Shown piece by piece: positions 8,128-17,521 of a DNA stretch of 64,000 nt (positions within the stretch are counted from its first letter, which is position 1; every line of letters begins with the position of its first letter). The stretch covers positions 1 to 64,000 of the forward strand of contig CALAOB010000084.1 in NCBI GenBank assembly GCA_937927445.1. Reading direction: 5' to 3'. Below the pieces are notes generated by a model. The model was not told the origin of the DNA, ran no database searches, and saw only the letters and a program-made list of their open reading frames with translations. Source of the stretch: an uncultured Oribacterium sp. Lineage in GTDB: Bacteria > Bacillota > Clostridia > Lachnospirales > Lachnospiraceae. The position numbers were made by a program, and so were the translations under genes.

Positions 8128-8781
8128 TTATTTCCGATGAAACAGCCCCTTCAGAAACGCGCGGATCCCGCCCGCCGGCAGCTCCTCCGCGAGCTCCTCC
8201 CGGAGATCGTCACTGGCCAGCCGCGGATTATAGACCTTATCCTCGGAGAAGACGCGGTTCATCGTGACATCCTGCGCATCCACCGGCACCTCCGGCAGCA
8301 TCAGCGCCCCGTAGCAGAGACAGTAGGTATACATCGTCTGCCCCTGCAGGAAGCGGTCATAGTAGCCCGCCCCATGGCCGAGTCGCCGGCCATAACGATC
8401 CGCCGCGATACACGGCACCACCGCCAGCGCGATCTTATACGCATCCACCACCGGCAGCCCTTCCTTCGGCTCCAGCAGCCCATACGCCCCCGGCACGAGA
8501 TCGTCCCAGCTCATGATCTGCACCGCCTCCATGCGATGCGTCGGCCCCGGAATGCAGCGCGGTACCGTTACAAGCTTTCCCATCTGCCAGGCCGTCTCGA
8601 TGATCTCCCGCGTCGACGGCTCGTCCTCCGTATTCACGTAACAGAAAATCGAATCCACCTGCTGAAAAATCGGATAGCAGAGAAAACGTGTCGCGATCTC
8701 TGCATTGGCCTGCGCACGGTACTCCGCCGTCAGTGTTTTCTTCTTTTCGCGGATCAGCGCCCGCGCCTCGTCCTTCGTCAT
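8128..8781 (-). CDS. 5-formyltetrahydrofolate cyclo-ligase
   Basis: 217 residues from ATG at 8781, which has GGAGAGG just before it; an upstream in-frame extension to 8901 looks non-coding. The enzyme converts 5-formyl-THF to 5,10-methenyl-THF with ATP. It begins KDEARALIREKKKTL and shows VPRC, EPKEGLPVV, VPCIAADRYGRRLGHGAGYYDRFL (the nucleotide and folate loop) typical of the family. It lies between the hybrid kinase and the sirtuin on the same strand. The C-terminal 30 residues are longer than usual. Confidence 0.93.
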   Translation of the reverse strand: MTKDEARALIREKKKTLTAEYRAQANAEIATRFLCYPIFQQVDSIFCYVNTEDEPSTREIIETAWQMGKLVTVPRCIPGPTHRMEAVQIMSWDDLVPGAYGLLEPKEGLPVVDAYKIALAVVPCIAADRYGRRLGHGAGYYDRFLQGQTMYTYCLCYGALMLPEVPVDAQDVTMNRVFSEDKVYNPRLASDDLREELAEELPAGGIRAFLKGLFHRK

Positions 8782-8910
8782 ATCCTCTCCACTTACCTTC
8801 CTATCCCGCATTTCACTTCCGGAAGCACCCATACCGTATGGCGCCCTCACAGACTCTCCCGCCGGCGTTTCCGCTTCCGCACTGCATCCTGATGCAGGCA
8901 TTGCCCTGTG

Positions 8911-10968
8911 TCACAGGTAGCGAAGAATCGTCGGCATCAGCACCGTCATGTCGATCGGCTTCGCGACGTGCGCGTTCATCCCGGCATCGAGCGCCGCCTG
9001 CCTGTCCTCCGCGAAGGCGTTCGCCGTCATCGCGATGATCGGAATGCCCGCCTTTTTTGCGTCCGCCATGCCGCGGATCTTCGCCGCCGCCTCGTAACCG
9101 TTCATCACCGGCATCTGAATATCCATAAGCACGAGGTCATAGTAGCCCGCCGGCGCCTGTGCCAGCATCGTGCAGCATTTCTCGCCATCCTCCGCATGCT
9201 CGATGAGAAGGCCCTCCTCGCCGAGCAGCTCCATCGCGATCTCGGCGTTCAGCTCGTTATCCTCCGTGAGCAGGACACGCCGTCCCTTCAGTTTCTCACG
9301 ATTTGCTTCCGCCAATGTCTCCTCCGACGGGTATACCTCCTCCCGGTCGGCCAGTGCCAGCGCGAGGTCGACGGTAAACTTCGTACCGACACCCTGGGTA
9401 CTCTCGACCCGGATCGTGCCACCCATCTGTTCGATGAGGGATTTCACGATCGGGAGTCCGAGACCGGTGCCGACGACCTTATTTTCCGTCGTGGTATGCT
9501 CTCTGGAAAACTCATCGAAGATGTGCGGCAGATAGTCTGCGCTCATACCGATGCCGGTATCTTCACAGGTAAAACGATAGCATGCCTTCTTCTCATCCTC
9601 GGACGGGAGCTCATGGATCTCCACGCGGATCGCGTGCCCATCCGGGGTGTACTTGATGGCATTGCTCACGATGTTGAGATAGATTTCCTCCAGCTTCGTC
9701 TTATCGCAGTACGCAAACTTATGCGGAACATGGGCATCCTCGGAGTACTGGATGTTCTTTTTCTGGATGTCGGCTTCAAACACGGTATTGACGGAGTGAA
9801 ACAGTGCACTGAGGTCCGCCGCTTCGAGCTTCAGGGTCGCACTGCCGCTTTCGATTCTCGCCATCTCCAGCACCTGGTTGATGATGGTCAGGAGCAGACC
9901 GCTGGCGTTCTGGATCTTCTGAAGATACCCCCTCGCCTTTTCCTGATCATCGAGATTTCGCTCCAGCAGCTCCGCAAAGCCCATGATGGCATTCATCGGT
10001 GTCCGGATATCATGGCTCATATTGAAGAGGAATCGCGTCTTCGCCTCACTCGCCTCCTGTGCCTCTGCAACTGACAGCTGAAGCTTCTCCGCATACTGCT
10101 GCTCATGATAGCGTTTGATATAGAAAAGATAAAACAGCGCAGCGATCATCAGTGAGAACACATAGCTGATCACGACATCCAGAATCCAGTAGGAGATCGG
10201 AATCCATCCTTCGGAAGGGATGAGATCGAAGTGCCAGCTGTCGTTCGGGAGCGTACACTCCAGCGTCAGATGATCCTCCGGAAGCGTATGTGGACACTGT
10301 ACAAGCACATTCACCTCGCCGGTTACACTGTCCTCCTTCCAGATTCGATAGCAGTAGTCGGCTTCACTCAGACGGTTGAGGCCCATCTTCGCCACGAACT
10401 TATCCCAATCGATAACCAGGACGACGAAGCCCCAGAATGTCTGCTGTCCTGTGGCATCCGTCTGATAGACCGGATTGAAAAGCAACGCGCCTGTGCCGCC
10501 CTGCCGGAGCTCGAACGGCCCGGCCAGTGTATATTCCTTACTTTCCTTCGCCAGCTTCGCGTCGATCGCCCTTTCATGTTCGGTCAGCAGGTCGAGCCCG
10601 ATGGCTTCTGTGTTTTCCTGCATCGGATAAATCTCCGCGACGATCCCCTTCGGTGCCAGCTCAAAGGCTTTCACCACACCATCTTCATTCGGAAGCATGC
10701 TCGCCAGTGTGGAGAACCCATCCTCGTTCAGCTCATACCCGGCCAGAATGACATTTTCCAGCACATTCGAGCAGATCACGTACTCATCCATCTGGGAGCG
10801 GATGCGGCGAACCGTATTCTGCGCCGTATAGGTCGCTGCGGCCTGTTCATTTTTCTTTATATTTCCGAGTAAAAAATAAGCCAGAAAAAGTGCACTCACG
10901 AAGGCGATCAACCCGACCACATAACACTTTCTCTGTATTTTCTTCTCCACCGGGTTACGTTTTACCAT
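8911..10968 (-). CDS. CHASE-domain hybrid sensor histidine kinase with receiver domain
   Basis: 685 residues from the ATG at 10968, 8 nt after GGAG. Layout: membrane helix 15-35; an extracytoplasmic CHASE-like sensor about 40-255 (with LAPKGIVAEIYPMQENTEAIG and FNPVYQT); second helix 260-283; a short coiled linker; HisKA with SHDIRTPMNAIMGFAE (His319); HATPase with N box NIVSNAIKYTPDGH and GTGLGLPIVKSL; then a receiver with TEDNELNAEIAMELL and the phospho-acceptor Asp in LVLMDIQMP. CHASE sensors bind small external ligands. No histidine phosphotransfer protein or separate regulator adjoins it, so the output path is unknown. A TTGACA on the minus strand at about 11060 overlaps a divergent promoter. 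Confidence 0.94.
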   Translation of the reverse strand: MVKRNPVEKKIQRKCYVVGLIAFVSALFLAYFLLGNIKKNEQAAATYTAQNTVRRIRSQMDEYVICSNVLENVILAGYELNEDGFSTLASMLPNEDGVVKAFELAPKGIVAEIYPMQENTEAIGLDLLTEHERAIDAKLAKESKEYTLAGPFELRQGGTGALLFNPVYQTDATGQQTFWGFVVLVIDWDKFVAKMGLNRLSEADYCYRIWKEDSVTGEVNVLVQCPHTLPEDHLTLECTLPNDSWHFDLIPSEGWIPISYWILDVVISYVFSLMIAALFYLFYIKRYHEQQYAEKLQLSVAEAQEASEAKTRFLFNMSHDIRTPMNAIMGFAELLERNLDDQEKARGYLQKIQNASGLLLTIINQVLEMARIESGSATLKLEAADLSALFHSVNTVFEADIQKKNIQYSEDAHVPHKFAYCDKTKLEEIYLNIVSNAIKYTPDGHAIRVEIHELPSEDEKKACYRFTCEDTGIGMSADYLPHIFDEFSREHTTTENKVVGTGLGLPIVKSLIEQMGGTIRVESTQGVGTKFTVDLALALADREEVYPSEETLAEANREKLKGRRVLLTEDNELNAEIAMELLGEEGLLIEHAEDGEKCCTMLAQAPAGYYDLVLMDIQMPVMNGYEAAAKIRGMADAKKAGIPIIAMTANAFAEDRQAALDAGMNAHVAKPIDMTVLMPTILRYL

Positions 10969-11058
10969 CGCATGCACTCCATTTCTTTTATATGTGTTCA
11001 TTATAAGGCCCGATGCATGGAGATGCAAAAATAAAAATATTTTCTTCTTCTGAAAGTA

Positions 11059-11087
11059 TTGTCAAAATAATATTTACGTGGTACTAT
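11059..11087 (+). promoter_or_regulatory. Sigma-A-type promoter facing a gene-poor stretch
   Basis: TTGTCA (11059-11064), 17-nt spacer, TACTAT (11082-11087). The predicted transcript would start near 11094 and run into the terminator at 11518-11546. The -35 overlaps the divergent upstream region of the hybrid kinase. Confidence 0.55.
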
Positions 11088-11206
11088 GTAGACACAAGAT
11101 AAAAAAAGATTCGTTAACAGAAAATCTTCTGACGAGAAAGGAAGATTCAGACGTTAACAAAGTGGTGATCCGACAAATCACCGAAACGATAAAAAAGGAA
11201 GGAGGT

Positions 11207-11266
11207 ATGAAAACGATGATTCCAGCACAGTTCGTTGATAATATCTCCGGGCTTCACGAAAGATAA
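11207..11266 (+). CDS. Possible 19-residue peptide
   Basis: ATG at 11207 lies 1 nt after GGAAGGAGG, and a second in-frame ATG at 11216 lies at a better distance of 10 nt. The peptide is not recognised. It is the only frame on the putative transcript with a strong ribosome site. Confidence 0.25.
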   Translation: MKTMIPAQFVDNISGLHER

Positions 11267-11517
11267 AATCCATCGATAACAGCGCATAAGCGGTCATGTT
11301 ATTCAGCATCGGAGTGTTTCTCCAGATAAAGGATCTTTCATCAAGCCCGCGCGATATTATCATCTTTATAAAAACAAAATAGAACAGATATCCAGAAAAA
11401 GATAGCACAAAGCTATTTTACCATATAGGCTTAATACCTAGAGGAGATACTCCGTTGTACTATTAAGTTTTAAAATCGAATATGGAACATAAAACATAAG
11501 CTTAAATGCTTAGAAAT

Positions 11518-11546
11518 AAAGAGGAATCCGAAACGGATTCCTCTTT
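11518..11546 (+). terminator. Perfect hairpin terminator
   Basis: AAAGAGGAATCCG, loop AAA, CGGATTCCTCTTT and further T. Stem of 13 bp. It would stop plus-strand transcription from the 11059 promoter. Confidence 0.8.
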
Positions 11547-11664
11547 TCAGGTTCTGTTTTAATCGTTAGCTCTTTCGGATCCGCCGCCCACTCCTGATGG
11601 TTTATGGAACGTGCATCCCTCCACGCAGCGATCTCCAGCCGTAATGTATACTCCATCCATCATA

Positions 11665-11699
11665 AAGAGGAGGCAGACCTTTTCGGTCTGCCTCCTCTT
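11665..11699 (-). terminator. Terminator of the lsrACDBF operon
   Basis: 15-bp perfect stem (AAGAGGAGGCAGACC paired with its complement) with a 5-nt loop, 27 nt after the lsrF stop. The T-run is better on the plus strand, so it may act in both directions. Confidence 0.7.
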
Positions 11700-11725
11700 C
11701 TTTTCATTCATCTTCATTCATCAGA

Positions 11726-12604
11726 TCAGTGAATGAGATCCTCATAAAACTCGAATGCTTCCTTGTCTGTAAAGCCTTCATGTACTACCTTATGAACCGC
11801 CTGGGCCATCTCTACCGGATGCTGGCTCTGGAAGATATTACGTCCCATGTCCACACCACGTGCGCCCTTCTGGATTACTTCATATGCCAGGGTCAGTGCA
11901 TCCTTCTCTGCAAGCTTCTTACCGCCGGCTACGACGATCGGTACCGGGCAGGCCGATACGACTTCTTCGAAGTGCTCACAGTTATAGGTCTTCACGATCT
12001 GACAGCCCATCTCTGCGATGATACGAGTCGCCAGCTTGAAGAAACGATCGGTACGCTCCATATCCTTACCTACGGCACATACGCCCAGGGTCGGGATGCT
12101 GTAACGCATACCGGCATTGATCACCTTGCTCAGGTTATCGATGCTGGACAGCTGTCCATCTGCGCCGATAAATACCTGTGATGCCATACAGTCAGCATTC
12201 ATGCGAATGGAATCTTCGATATCCACGGCAACGACTTCATGACTCAGATCATCCTGCAGCATGCTCGAACCAGAGGAAACTCTCAATGCAATCGCATTGG
12301 TGAATTCCGGCTTTAAGCATGTGCGGATCGCACCTCTGGTACCCATAAAGCAATCAACGTATGGTGCCAGCTTCGGAAGTAATAAATCAAGTCTCTCCAG
12401 ACCGGCTGTGCTGCCCATGAAATAACCATGGTCAAACGCAAACATCACGGTGTTTCCGCTCTTCGGATTAAAGATATTTGCAAGATGATGCTTCATTCCC
12501 CAATCCAGATTATTTGCGCCCTTAAGATAAAATCCATCCTGATTTGCAAATGGTGTATCTACGTGATAATCCTTCGCTACTTTAAGTCCCTCTAAATCTG
12601 CCAT
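11726..12604 (-). CDS. lsrF: LsrF-type thiolase of autoinducer-2 phosphate breakdown
   Basis: 292 residues, a DeoC/FbaB-type TIM barrel closely resembling E. coli LsrF. Shared stretches include MADL at the start, LDWGMKHHLANIFNPKSG, VMFAFDHGYF, GAQ-like QIVKTYNCE carrying the Schiff-base lysine, VVAGGKKL and GVDMGRNIFQSQHPV. LsrF transfers an acetyl group from 3-hydroxy-5-phosphonooxypentane-2,4-dione to CoA, the final step of phospho-AI-2 degradation. It is the last gene of the operon lsrA-C-D-B-F and is followed by a strong terminator. LsrG, which normally makes its substrate, is absent from this operon. Confidence 0.93.
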   Translation of the reverse strand: MADLEGLKVAKDYHVDTPFANQDGFYLKGANNLDWGMKHHLANIFNPKSGNTVMFAFDHGYFMGSTAGLERLDLLLPKLAPYVDCFMGTRGAIRTCLKPEFTNAIALRVSSGSSMLQDDLSHEVVAVDIEDSIRMNADCMASQVFIGADGQLSSIDNLSKVINAGMRYSIPTLGVCAVGKDMERTDRFFKLATRIIAEMGCQIVKTYNCEHFEEVVSACPVPIVVAGGKKLAEKDALTLAYEVIQKGARGVDMGRNIFQSQHPVEMAQAVHKVVHEGFTDKEAFEFYEDLIH

Positions 12605-12689
12605 CGATGTATTTCCTTTCGACTATACTCAGTTTGTTACAACATACATATCATAAGTTATATTCAGTTAAATTCGTAGTATTTATGAT

Positions 12690-13856
12690 TTAGAAATCAT
12701 AATTGTTCATGTTCTCAGCGGTGAATACGAGACGCTCCGGAAGAAGAACGACACCGTTGTTCTCAGCACCGGTAGCTGCACCAGCGGAGATGCTCTCGTT
12801 TGCAAGTACTTCGCAGGAGCCGATCTCAGGGATATCGATAGAATCGCCAACCTTCACAGTGTTACCTGCAGCGAGGTATGCAGCGACATAGCAGCCCATA
12901 GCGCCCTGAAGCTTCGCATCCCAGAGACCCCAGTTGTAAAGAGTTCCGTTTGTGCAGTACTGCTTTACAGCGTTCGGAGTTGCGAAACCGGTGATGGTTA
13001 CGTTGTCCTTGTTATAGCCCTTGTTCTCTGCAGCCTGTAACTGGCCAGGAAGAGCAGTAGAGTCGTTACAGATGATGACGTCGATATCCGGGTTTGCATC
13101 GAGAACAGCCTCACCTACAGTGATGGACTTCTCTGCATCCTGCTCGGAATAGTAGTTATCCGGGTGAACATTGGTCCAGTTCGGATAGGTCTCAGCGATG
13201 ATTCTCTCGCCTTCAACCTGCCAGCTGTTCTGGTCGGTTACGGTTGCCTGTGAATAGTGCCAGCAGTACTTGATTTCATCCTTCTCCGGATCCTTGCCTC
13301 TTGCCTTTAAGCCATCCGCAGCCATATCAACGAGCATCTGTCCTAAAACTTCTGGTGTTCCCTGGGAAACCATAAGGCTTCTATCCTCAACGTTTGCGTC
13401 CGAATCCCATGTGCTGACGATGATGCCGGCATCCTTTGCCTCGTTCAGTGCATCAGACACACCTGCTGCGTCTACAGTAGAGATACAGATCGCATCTACA
13501 CCTGCAGAAATCGCCTGGTTAATAACGGATACCTGATCTGCTACAGCTGCGCTGGAGCTGCCCATGTAGTTTACATTGATGTTCCACTTCTTTGCGAACT
13601 CCTGAGCACCATCGTTTGCAACCTCGAAGAATGCGTTACCGGTCAGCTTCGGAATAAACGCAACGGTCTTTCCCTCTACGCTTGCACCGGATGTGCTCTC
13701 TGCTGCCGGAGCCTCGGTCTCTGCAGCGGCTGCAGCGGCTGTGGTCTCTGCCTTCGCTGCTGCGGTGGTCTCAGGTGCCTTGGTGTTTCCACCACAGCCT
13801 GCGAGCATGGATGTCAGCATCGCGCCCACTAATACGGTTGATAAAATCTTCTTCAT
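12690..13856 (-). CDS. lsrB: LsrB-type autoinducer-2 binding lipoprotein
   Basis: 388 residues. A lipoprotein signal peptide ends at LAGC (Cys21), then an Ala/Thr/Glu-rich linker to about residue 60, then a periplasmic-binding-protein fold very like E. coli LsrB (KTVAFIPKLTGNAFFE, STWDSDAN, TVTDQNSW, LLPERLVFTAENMNNYDF). Ligand residues of the Salmonella/E. coli receptor map to Lys70, Asp151, Asp208 and Gln209, all conserved, but Pro220 and Ala222 correspond to Asn264 and Ser266. In a Gram-positive cell the protein would be anchored to the outer face of the membrane and pass AI-2 to LsrC/LsrD. Binding of AI-2 itself is probable but not proven by this pocket. Confidence 0.9.
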   Translation of the reverse strand: MKKILSTVLVGAMLTSMLAGCGGNTKAPETTAAAKAETTAAAAAAETEAPAAESTSGASVEGKTVAFIPKLTGNAFFEVANDGAQEFAKKWNINVNYMGSSSAAVADQVSVINQAISAGVDAICISTVDAAGVSDALNEAKDAGIIVSTWDSDANVEDRSLMVSQGTPEVLGQMLVDMAADGLKARGKDPEKDEIKYCWHYSQATVTDQNSWQVEGERIIAETYPNWTNVHPDNYYSEQDAEKSITVGEAVLDANPDIDVIICNDSTALPGQLQAAENKGYNKDNVTITGFATPNAVKQYCTNGTLYNWGLWDAKLQGAMGCYVAAYLAAGNTVKVGDSIDIPEIGSCEVLANESISAGAATGAENNGVVLLPERLVFTAENMNNYDF

Positions 13857-13911
13857 TACATTTCCTCCTTTGGATGTTTGATATGTATGTTTAGATATGA
13901 TCTAACTTGGT

Positions 13912-14958
13912 TTATGCAGCTGCCTTCTGCCGCCGACTTTTACATTTTGCACGGTAGTTTACAAATGCCGGATGTACCATCAGTGCACGTCCCAGCAGAA
14001 CAACTACCAGCAGGATTCCGATCGGTGCATCCAGGTACTGTGCATTGATACCGAAGCACAGCGGAAGTCCGAATTTGATCAGTCCGATAATGATGGTCGC
14101 CAGTACCGTACCGAGTACATTTCCCTTACCACCGGTCGATAAGGTACCACCCAGTACGACGACGGTGATGATGTTCATGGTGAAGGTACTTCCGAGATCG
14201 GACTTTGCGATGTTGTAGTACGAGGTAAGAACGATACCTGCAATAGCCGCGCCGATCGCACTCAGCACATAGGTTGAAAGAACAACTCTCTTCGTATTGA
14301 TGCCCGAAAAGCTGCCGGCATTCGGATTCACACCGACGAGGAAGATCTTACGTCCATACTTGGTCTTGTGAAGTACGATCCCCATGATGACGGCGACGAT
14401 CAGAAAGACGATCGCCGGCCCCGGTGAGATCTTGCCGATTTTAAACTTGGTCATCGCTCTGAAGGCTTCCGGGAAATTTGTGATACCCATGTAGGACGGC
14501 GTATTACTCATGGTGGATACCATCAGCGCAAGGCCTGCATACAGGAAGCTGCCACCCAGGGTCGCCACCATCGCCTGTACGCCACAGTACGCGATGAAGA
14601 ATCCAGTCAGGATGCCACATAAGATGGCGATGACGACCGCCAGTGCAACTGCAGCCCAGATATTGAGTCCCCAGTCCTGCCATGCCACACCGATGATGAT
14701 CGAGGTCAGTCCCACGATGGAGCCCGCCTGGATATCGATACCACCGGTGATCATGACCAGTGTGACGAAGATACCGATGATACCGATCGGAACGAAGTCG
14801 TTCATGCTGCGGAACATCGACGAAACATTCATGAACTTCGGATTGGTCATGCCGAAAATGAGAATTTCGATCAGAATGACGGCGATCAGGAACCAGTTCC
14901 AGTTCAGCTTTACATTCAGCCTGTTTTTATTTTCACTTGAAACATTTCCGCTCATCAT
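13912..14958 (-). CDS. lsrD: LsrD-type permease of the AI-2 ABC transporter
   Basis: 348 residues, a branched-chain/ribose-type permease with about nine hydrophobic segments, including TGGIDIQAGSIVGLTSII and VVVLGGTLSTGGKGNVLGT, the EAA-like cytoplasmic loop. The start overlaps the stop of lsrC by 4 nt (ATGA), indicating translational coupling. It is the second of two permeases and should form the channel with LsrC. Position in the operon, not sequence detail, decides the LsrD name. Confidence 0.88.
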   Translation of the reverse strand: MMSGNVSSENKNRLNVKLNWNWFLIAVILIEILIFGMTNPKFMNVSSMFRSMNDFVPIGIIGIFVTLVMITGGIDIQAGSIVGLTSIIIGVAWQDWGLNIWAAVALAVVIAILCGILTGFFIAYCGVQAMVATLGGSFLYAGLALMVSTMSNTPSYMGITNFPEAFRAMTKFKIGKISPGPAIVFLIVAVIMGIVLHKTKYGRKIFLVGVNPNAGSFSGINTKRVVLSTYVLSAIGAAIAGIVLTSYYNIAKSDLGSTFTMNIITVVVLGGTLSTGGKGNVLGTVLATIIIGLIKFGLPLCFGINAQYLDAPIGILLVVVLLGRALMVHPAFVNYRAKCKSRRQKAAA

Positions 14959-15974
14959 GCATTCTCTCCTTCCGCCACCATATCATCCCGTGTTCTTGCC
15001 TGCAGTCTTTCATGTCTTAACTTCATTCTGGAACGGATCTGCATGACAGAATCGACGACGACGATCACGATCAGGATACTTCCTGTAATCGCATCATTAT
15101 AATTGGACGAGAAGCCCATAAATACCAGAAGATAACTGATGGAGCTCATGATGACCGCGCCGATGGCGGATCCGATCACACTTCCGACACCGCCGGTAAG
15201 ACTGATGCCACCCAGTACGCAGGCGGCTACGGCGGTCATCTCATATCCATTACCACTCGAGGTGGTGACGATACCGATACGGCTGCAGAACAGGATGCCT
15301 GCAATCGATGCCATCACTGAACATACGATATAGGAAAGAACCTTGGTCTTGACCGGGTCGATACCGACCAGCTTCGCACCATCTGCATTATCGCCGACGG
15401 CCTTCACATATCTTCCCTTTCGGGTCTTCGTGAGAAGAAGATGGATGATCACCGTGAGAATCAGCGCTGCGATGAAATAATAGGTAATCCTGATACCCGG
15501 AAGGGCCTTCGCGGAAATATCCTTAAAGCTCTTCGGAATATTATTTACATCTGCACCATTCGTGTAGATGAACATGAGTCCTCGTAAAATACCATTCACG
15601 CCCAGGGTGAAGATCAGGGAAGGTGCTTTCATGATCGCCACACCGAAGCCATTGATACAGCCGACGATGATACCGATCAGAATACCGACCGCGAAAGCGA
15701 GTGCCCAGCTGGCACCGTTACAGATCATGGAACCCACGACCACGGCGGTCATGCCGAGGCAGGAACCTACCGATACATCGATTTCTCCGACCATGATGGT
15801 AAATGCCATACCTACGGAAATGATGACGAATACGACCGAAGAATTAAAGCAGGCAGCGATATTGCTGACCGCCAGAAACGCCGGGTTGATGCAGCCAACC
15901 ACTGCAAAGAGTAAAATCAGGAAAAAGAAGCTCGTCATTTCTCTCTTTTTCAAGAGTGTCCGTAAACTGTTCAT
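14955..15974 (-). CDS. lsrC: LsrC-type permease of the AI-2 ABC transporter
   Basis: 339 residues. The order of segments matches E. coli LsrC: short N-terminus LRTLLKKREMT, helices, then VGEIDVSVGSCLGMTAVVVG, GFGVAIMKAPSLIFTLGVNGILRG and LGGISLTGGVGSVIGSAIGA. It shares one base with the lsrA stop (TAATG) and overlaps lsrD by 4 nt, so the three genes are translationally coupled. Confidence 0.88.
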   Translation of the reverse strand: MNSLRTLLKKREMTSFFFLILLFAVVGCINPAFLAVSNIAACFNSSVVFVIISVGMAFTIMVGEIDVSVGSCLGMTAVVVGSMICNGASWALAFAVGILIGIIVGCINGFGVAIMKAPSLIFTLGVNGILRGLMFIYTNGADVNNIPKSFKDISAKALPGIRITYYFIAALILTVIIHLLLTKTRKGRYVKAVGDNADGAKLVGIDPVKTKVLSYIVCSVMASIAGILFCSRIGIVTTSSGNGYEMTAVAACVLGGISLTGGVGSVIGSAIGAVIMSSISYLLVFMGFSSNYNDAITGSILIVIVVVDSVMQIRSRMKLRHERLQARTRDDMVAEGENA

Positions 15975-17488
15975 TATTCTTTCTCCTTTCCAACAACACC
16001 GAAGGAAGCCTTCGTGAGATTCTCCTGATTGATTTCCGCTCGTTCGAACTCACAGTTCAGTCGTCCCTGGTGGATGGTCACTGCCCGATCGCTCAGCTCG
16101 ATAATCTCCTCCATATCGGATGAAATCAGCAGTACAGCCAGGCCTTTTTTCGACAGACCCTTGATGATGTTATAAACATCGGTTCGTGCACCTGCATCGA
16201 TGCCTCGTGTCGGCTCGTCCAGGATGATCAGTTTCGGAGCGGTCGCCAGTGCATGTCCGATGACCACCTTCTGCTGATTACCACCGGAAAGACTTCCCAG
16301 TTCCTGCTCCTGCCCGGTTACCTTGATACGGAAGTCATCGATATACTGCTGTGTCAGTTCCTTTTCTTTCTTTGTATCCAGGAAAACCTTTCCCATGAAA
16401 GATTCACCCAGGATTCCACTTGTGATATTATACGCAACCGATGAGATCTTGAAGATACCATCCGCATGTCGGTCCTCGGAAACATAGTTGAGGCCGGCCT
16501 TCATCACCTTCCGTGTACTCAGTCCGGTGATATCCTGTCCATCCAAATAGACTTTACCGCCCAGCACCTTGTCCATACCGAAGATGGTCTGTGCCATCTC
16601 GGTTCGTCCGGCGCCGACGACACCTGCGACACCCAGGATTTCACCCGGATACACCTTCAGGGAAATATCCTTAAATCCATAGCCGCTGAAGTTCTGAAGC
16701 TCCAGTACCGGTGCTTTCGTATAATCAACATTTGTTTTGCTGACTACTTCCTGCTGATCCGTGGCATCCGGTAACAGTCCCTTTACCAGCGCAGCCTTCG
16801 TAAATTCCTCGATCTTTCCCATCAGGGTGATACGGCCATCCCGCATGATGCCGACATCGGTCGAGATTTCAAACACCTCATCCAGACGATGGGTGATGTA
16901 GATGATACCGATGCCCTGTGCCTTCAGGTCCTTGATCACCTTGAACAGGCTCTCTACTTCCTTAAAGGTAAGTGCACTGGTCGGCTCATCCAGAATCAGG
17001 ATCTTCGCGTGTCTAAGGAGTCCACGAAGAAGCTCTACCAGCTGCTGCTCTGCAATCGAAAGCGTATTCGCCTTCCGGTTCAGCTCCAGGTTCCAGCCGA
17101 TGTTCTTCATCGTATCCACCAGTTCCTTGTGAAGCTCCGCCTGCGGTCTGGTAAAACCGATGAGGATATTCTCTTCCACGCTCATATTCGGGAAAAGCAG
17201 CGGTTCCTGCGGTACCATGTATACGCCGCTGGACAGTGCCTCGGTCGTTTTTCCTGCGGTCATCTCCTTACCGTCGACGAAAACCTTACCACTGTCATGT
17301 GTATAGATGCCCATGATGATCTTCATTAAGGTACTTTTACCAGCACCGTTACCTCCGATCAGGGAGAGGACTTCTCCGGCTTTCAGGCTTAATGTCATGC
17401 CCTTCAGAACTGCATTATCACCAAAGGATTTATAAATATCGCAAACCTGCAGCAGATTCTCAGCTCCTGGTTTATTGTTATTCTCCAT
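15974..17488 (-). CDS. lsrA: LsrA-type ATPase of the AI-2 ABC transporter
   Basis: 504 residues with two ABC domains. The first has GGNGAGKSTLMK (Walker A), LSIAEQQLVELLRGL and LILDEPTSAL. The second has a degenerate Walker A (GVVGAGRTEM) but an intact LSGGNQQKVVIGHAL signature and LDEPTRGIDAG, as usual for sugar-type importers of this class. The ATG at 17488 follows GGAGGAAAGG; an in-frame extension to 17527 lacks a ribosome site. It powers uptake of AI-2 through LsrC/LsrD. It is the first gene of the operon, with promoter TTGACA-17-TAATAT at 17539-17567 and an operator-like dyad at its start point. Confidence 0.93.
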   Translation of the reverse strand: MENNNKPGAENLLQVCDIYKSFGDNAVLKGMTLSLKAGEVLSLIGGNGAGKSTLMKIIMGIYTHDSGKVFVDGKEMTAGKTTEALSSGVYMVPQEPLLFPNMSVEENILIGFTRPQAELHKELVDTMKNIGWNLELNRKANTLSIAEQQLVELLRGLLRHAKILILDEPTSALTFKEVESLFKVIKDLKAQGIGIIYITHRLDEVFEISTDVGIMRDGRITLMGKIEEFTKAALVKGLLPDATDQQEVVSKTNVDYTKAPVLELQNFSGYGFKDISLKVYPGEILGVAGVVGAGRTEMAQTIFGMDKVLGGKVYLDGQDITGLSTRKVMKAGLNYVSEDRHADGIFKISSVAYNITSGILGESFMGKVFLDTKKEKELTQQYIDDFRIKVTGQEQELGSLSGGNQQKVVIGHALATAPKLIILDEPTRGIDAGARTDVYNIIKGLSKKGLAVLLISSDMEEIIELSDRAVTIHQGRLNCEFERAEINQENLTKASFGVVGKEKE

Positions 17489-17521
17489 TATGACCTTTCC
17501 TCCATTGCATTGGGCACTTTT

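Larger units (their letters stand above)
11094..11546 (+). ncRNA. Candidate ~450-nt transcript without a clear gene
   Basis: The stretch 10969-11725 holds no convincing protein gene. A plus-strand promoter at 11059-11087 and a perfect terminator at 11518-11546 delimit a transcript. Inside are a small hairpin (GGTGAT/ATCACC near 11164-11182) and a Shine-Dalgarno-like GGAAGGAGG followed at 11207 by a 19-codon frame (MKTMIPAQFVDNISGLHER). It could be a small RNA, a peptide gene or remnants of a lost gene. Confidence 0.35.

Noticed and set aside
8908..10074. 388-codon plus-strand frame opposite the hybrid kinase
   Set aside because: Antisense to receiver and kinase domains with intact motifs; no ribosome site.
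11178..11408. 76-codon minus-strand frame with a hydrophobic start
   Set aside because: No ribosome site and no recognised family. It might be a gene remnant, but nothing supports it being expressed.
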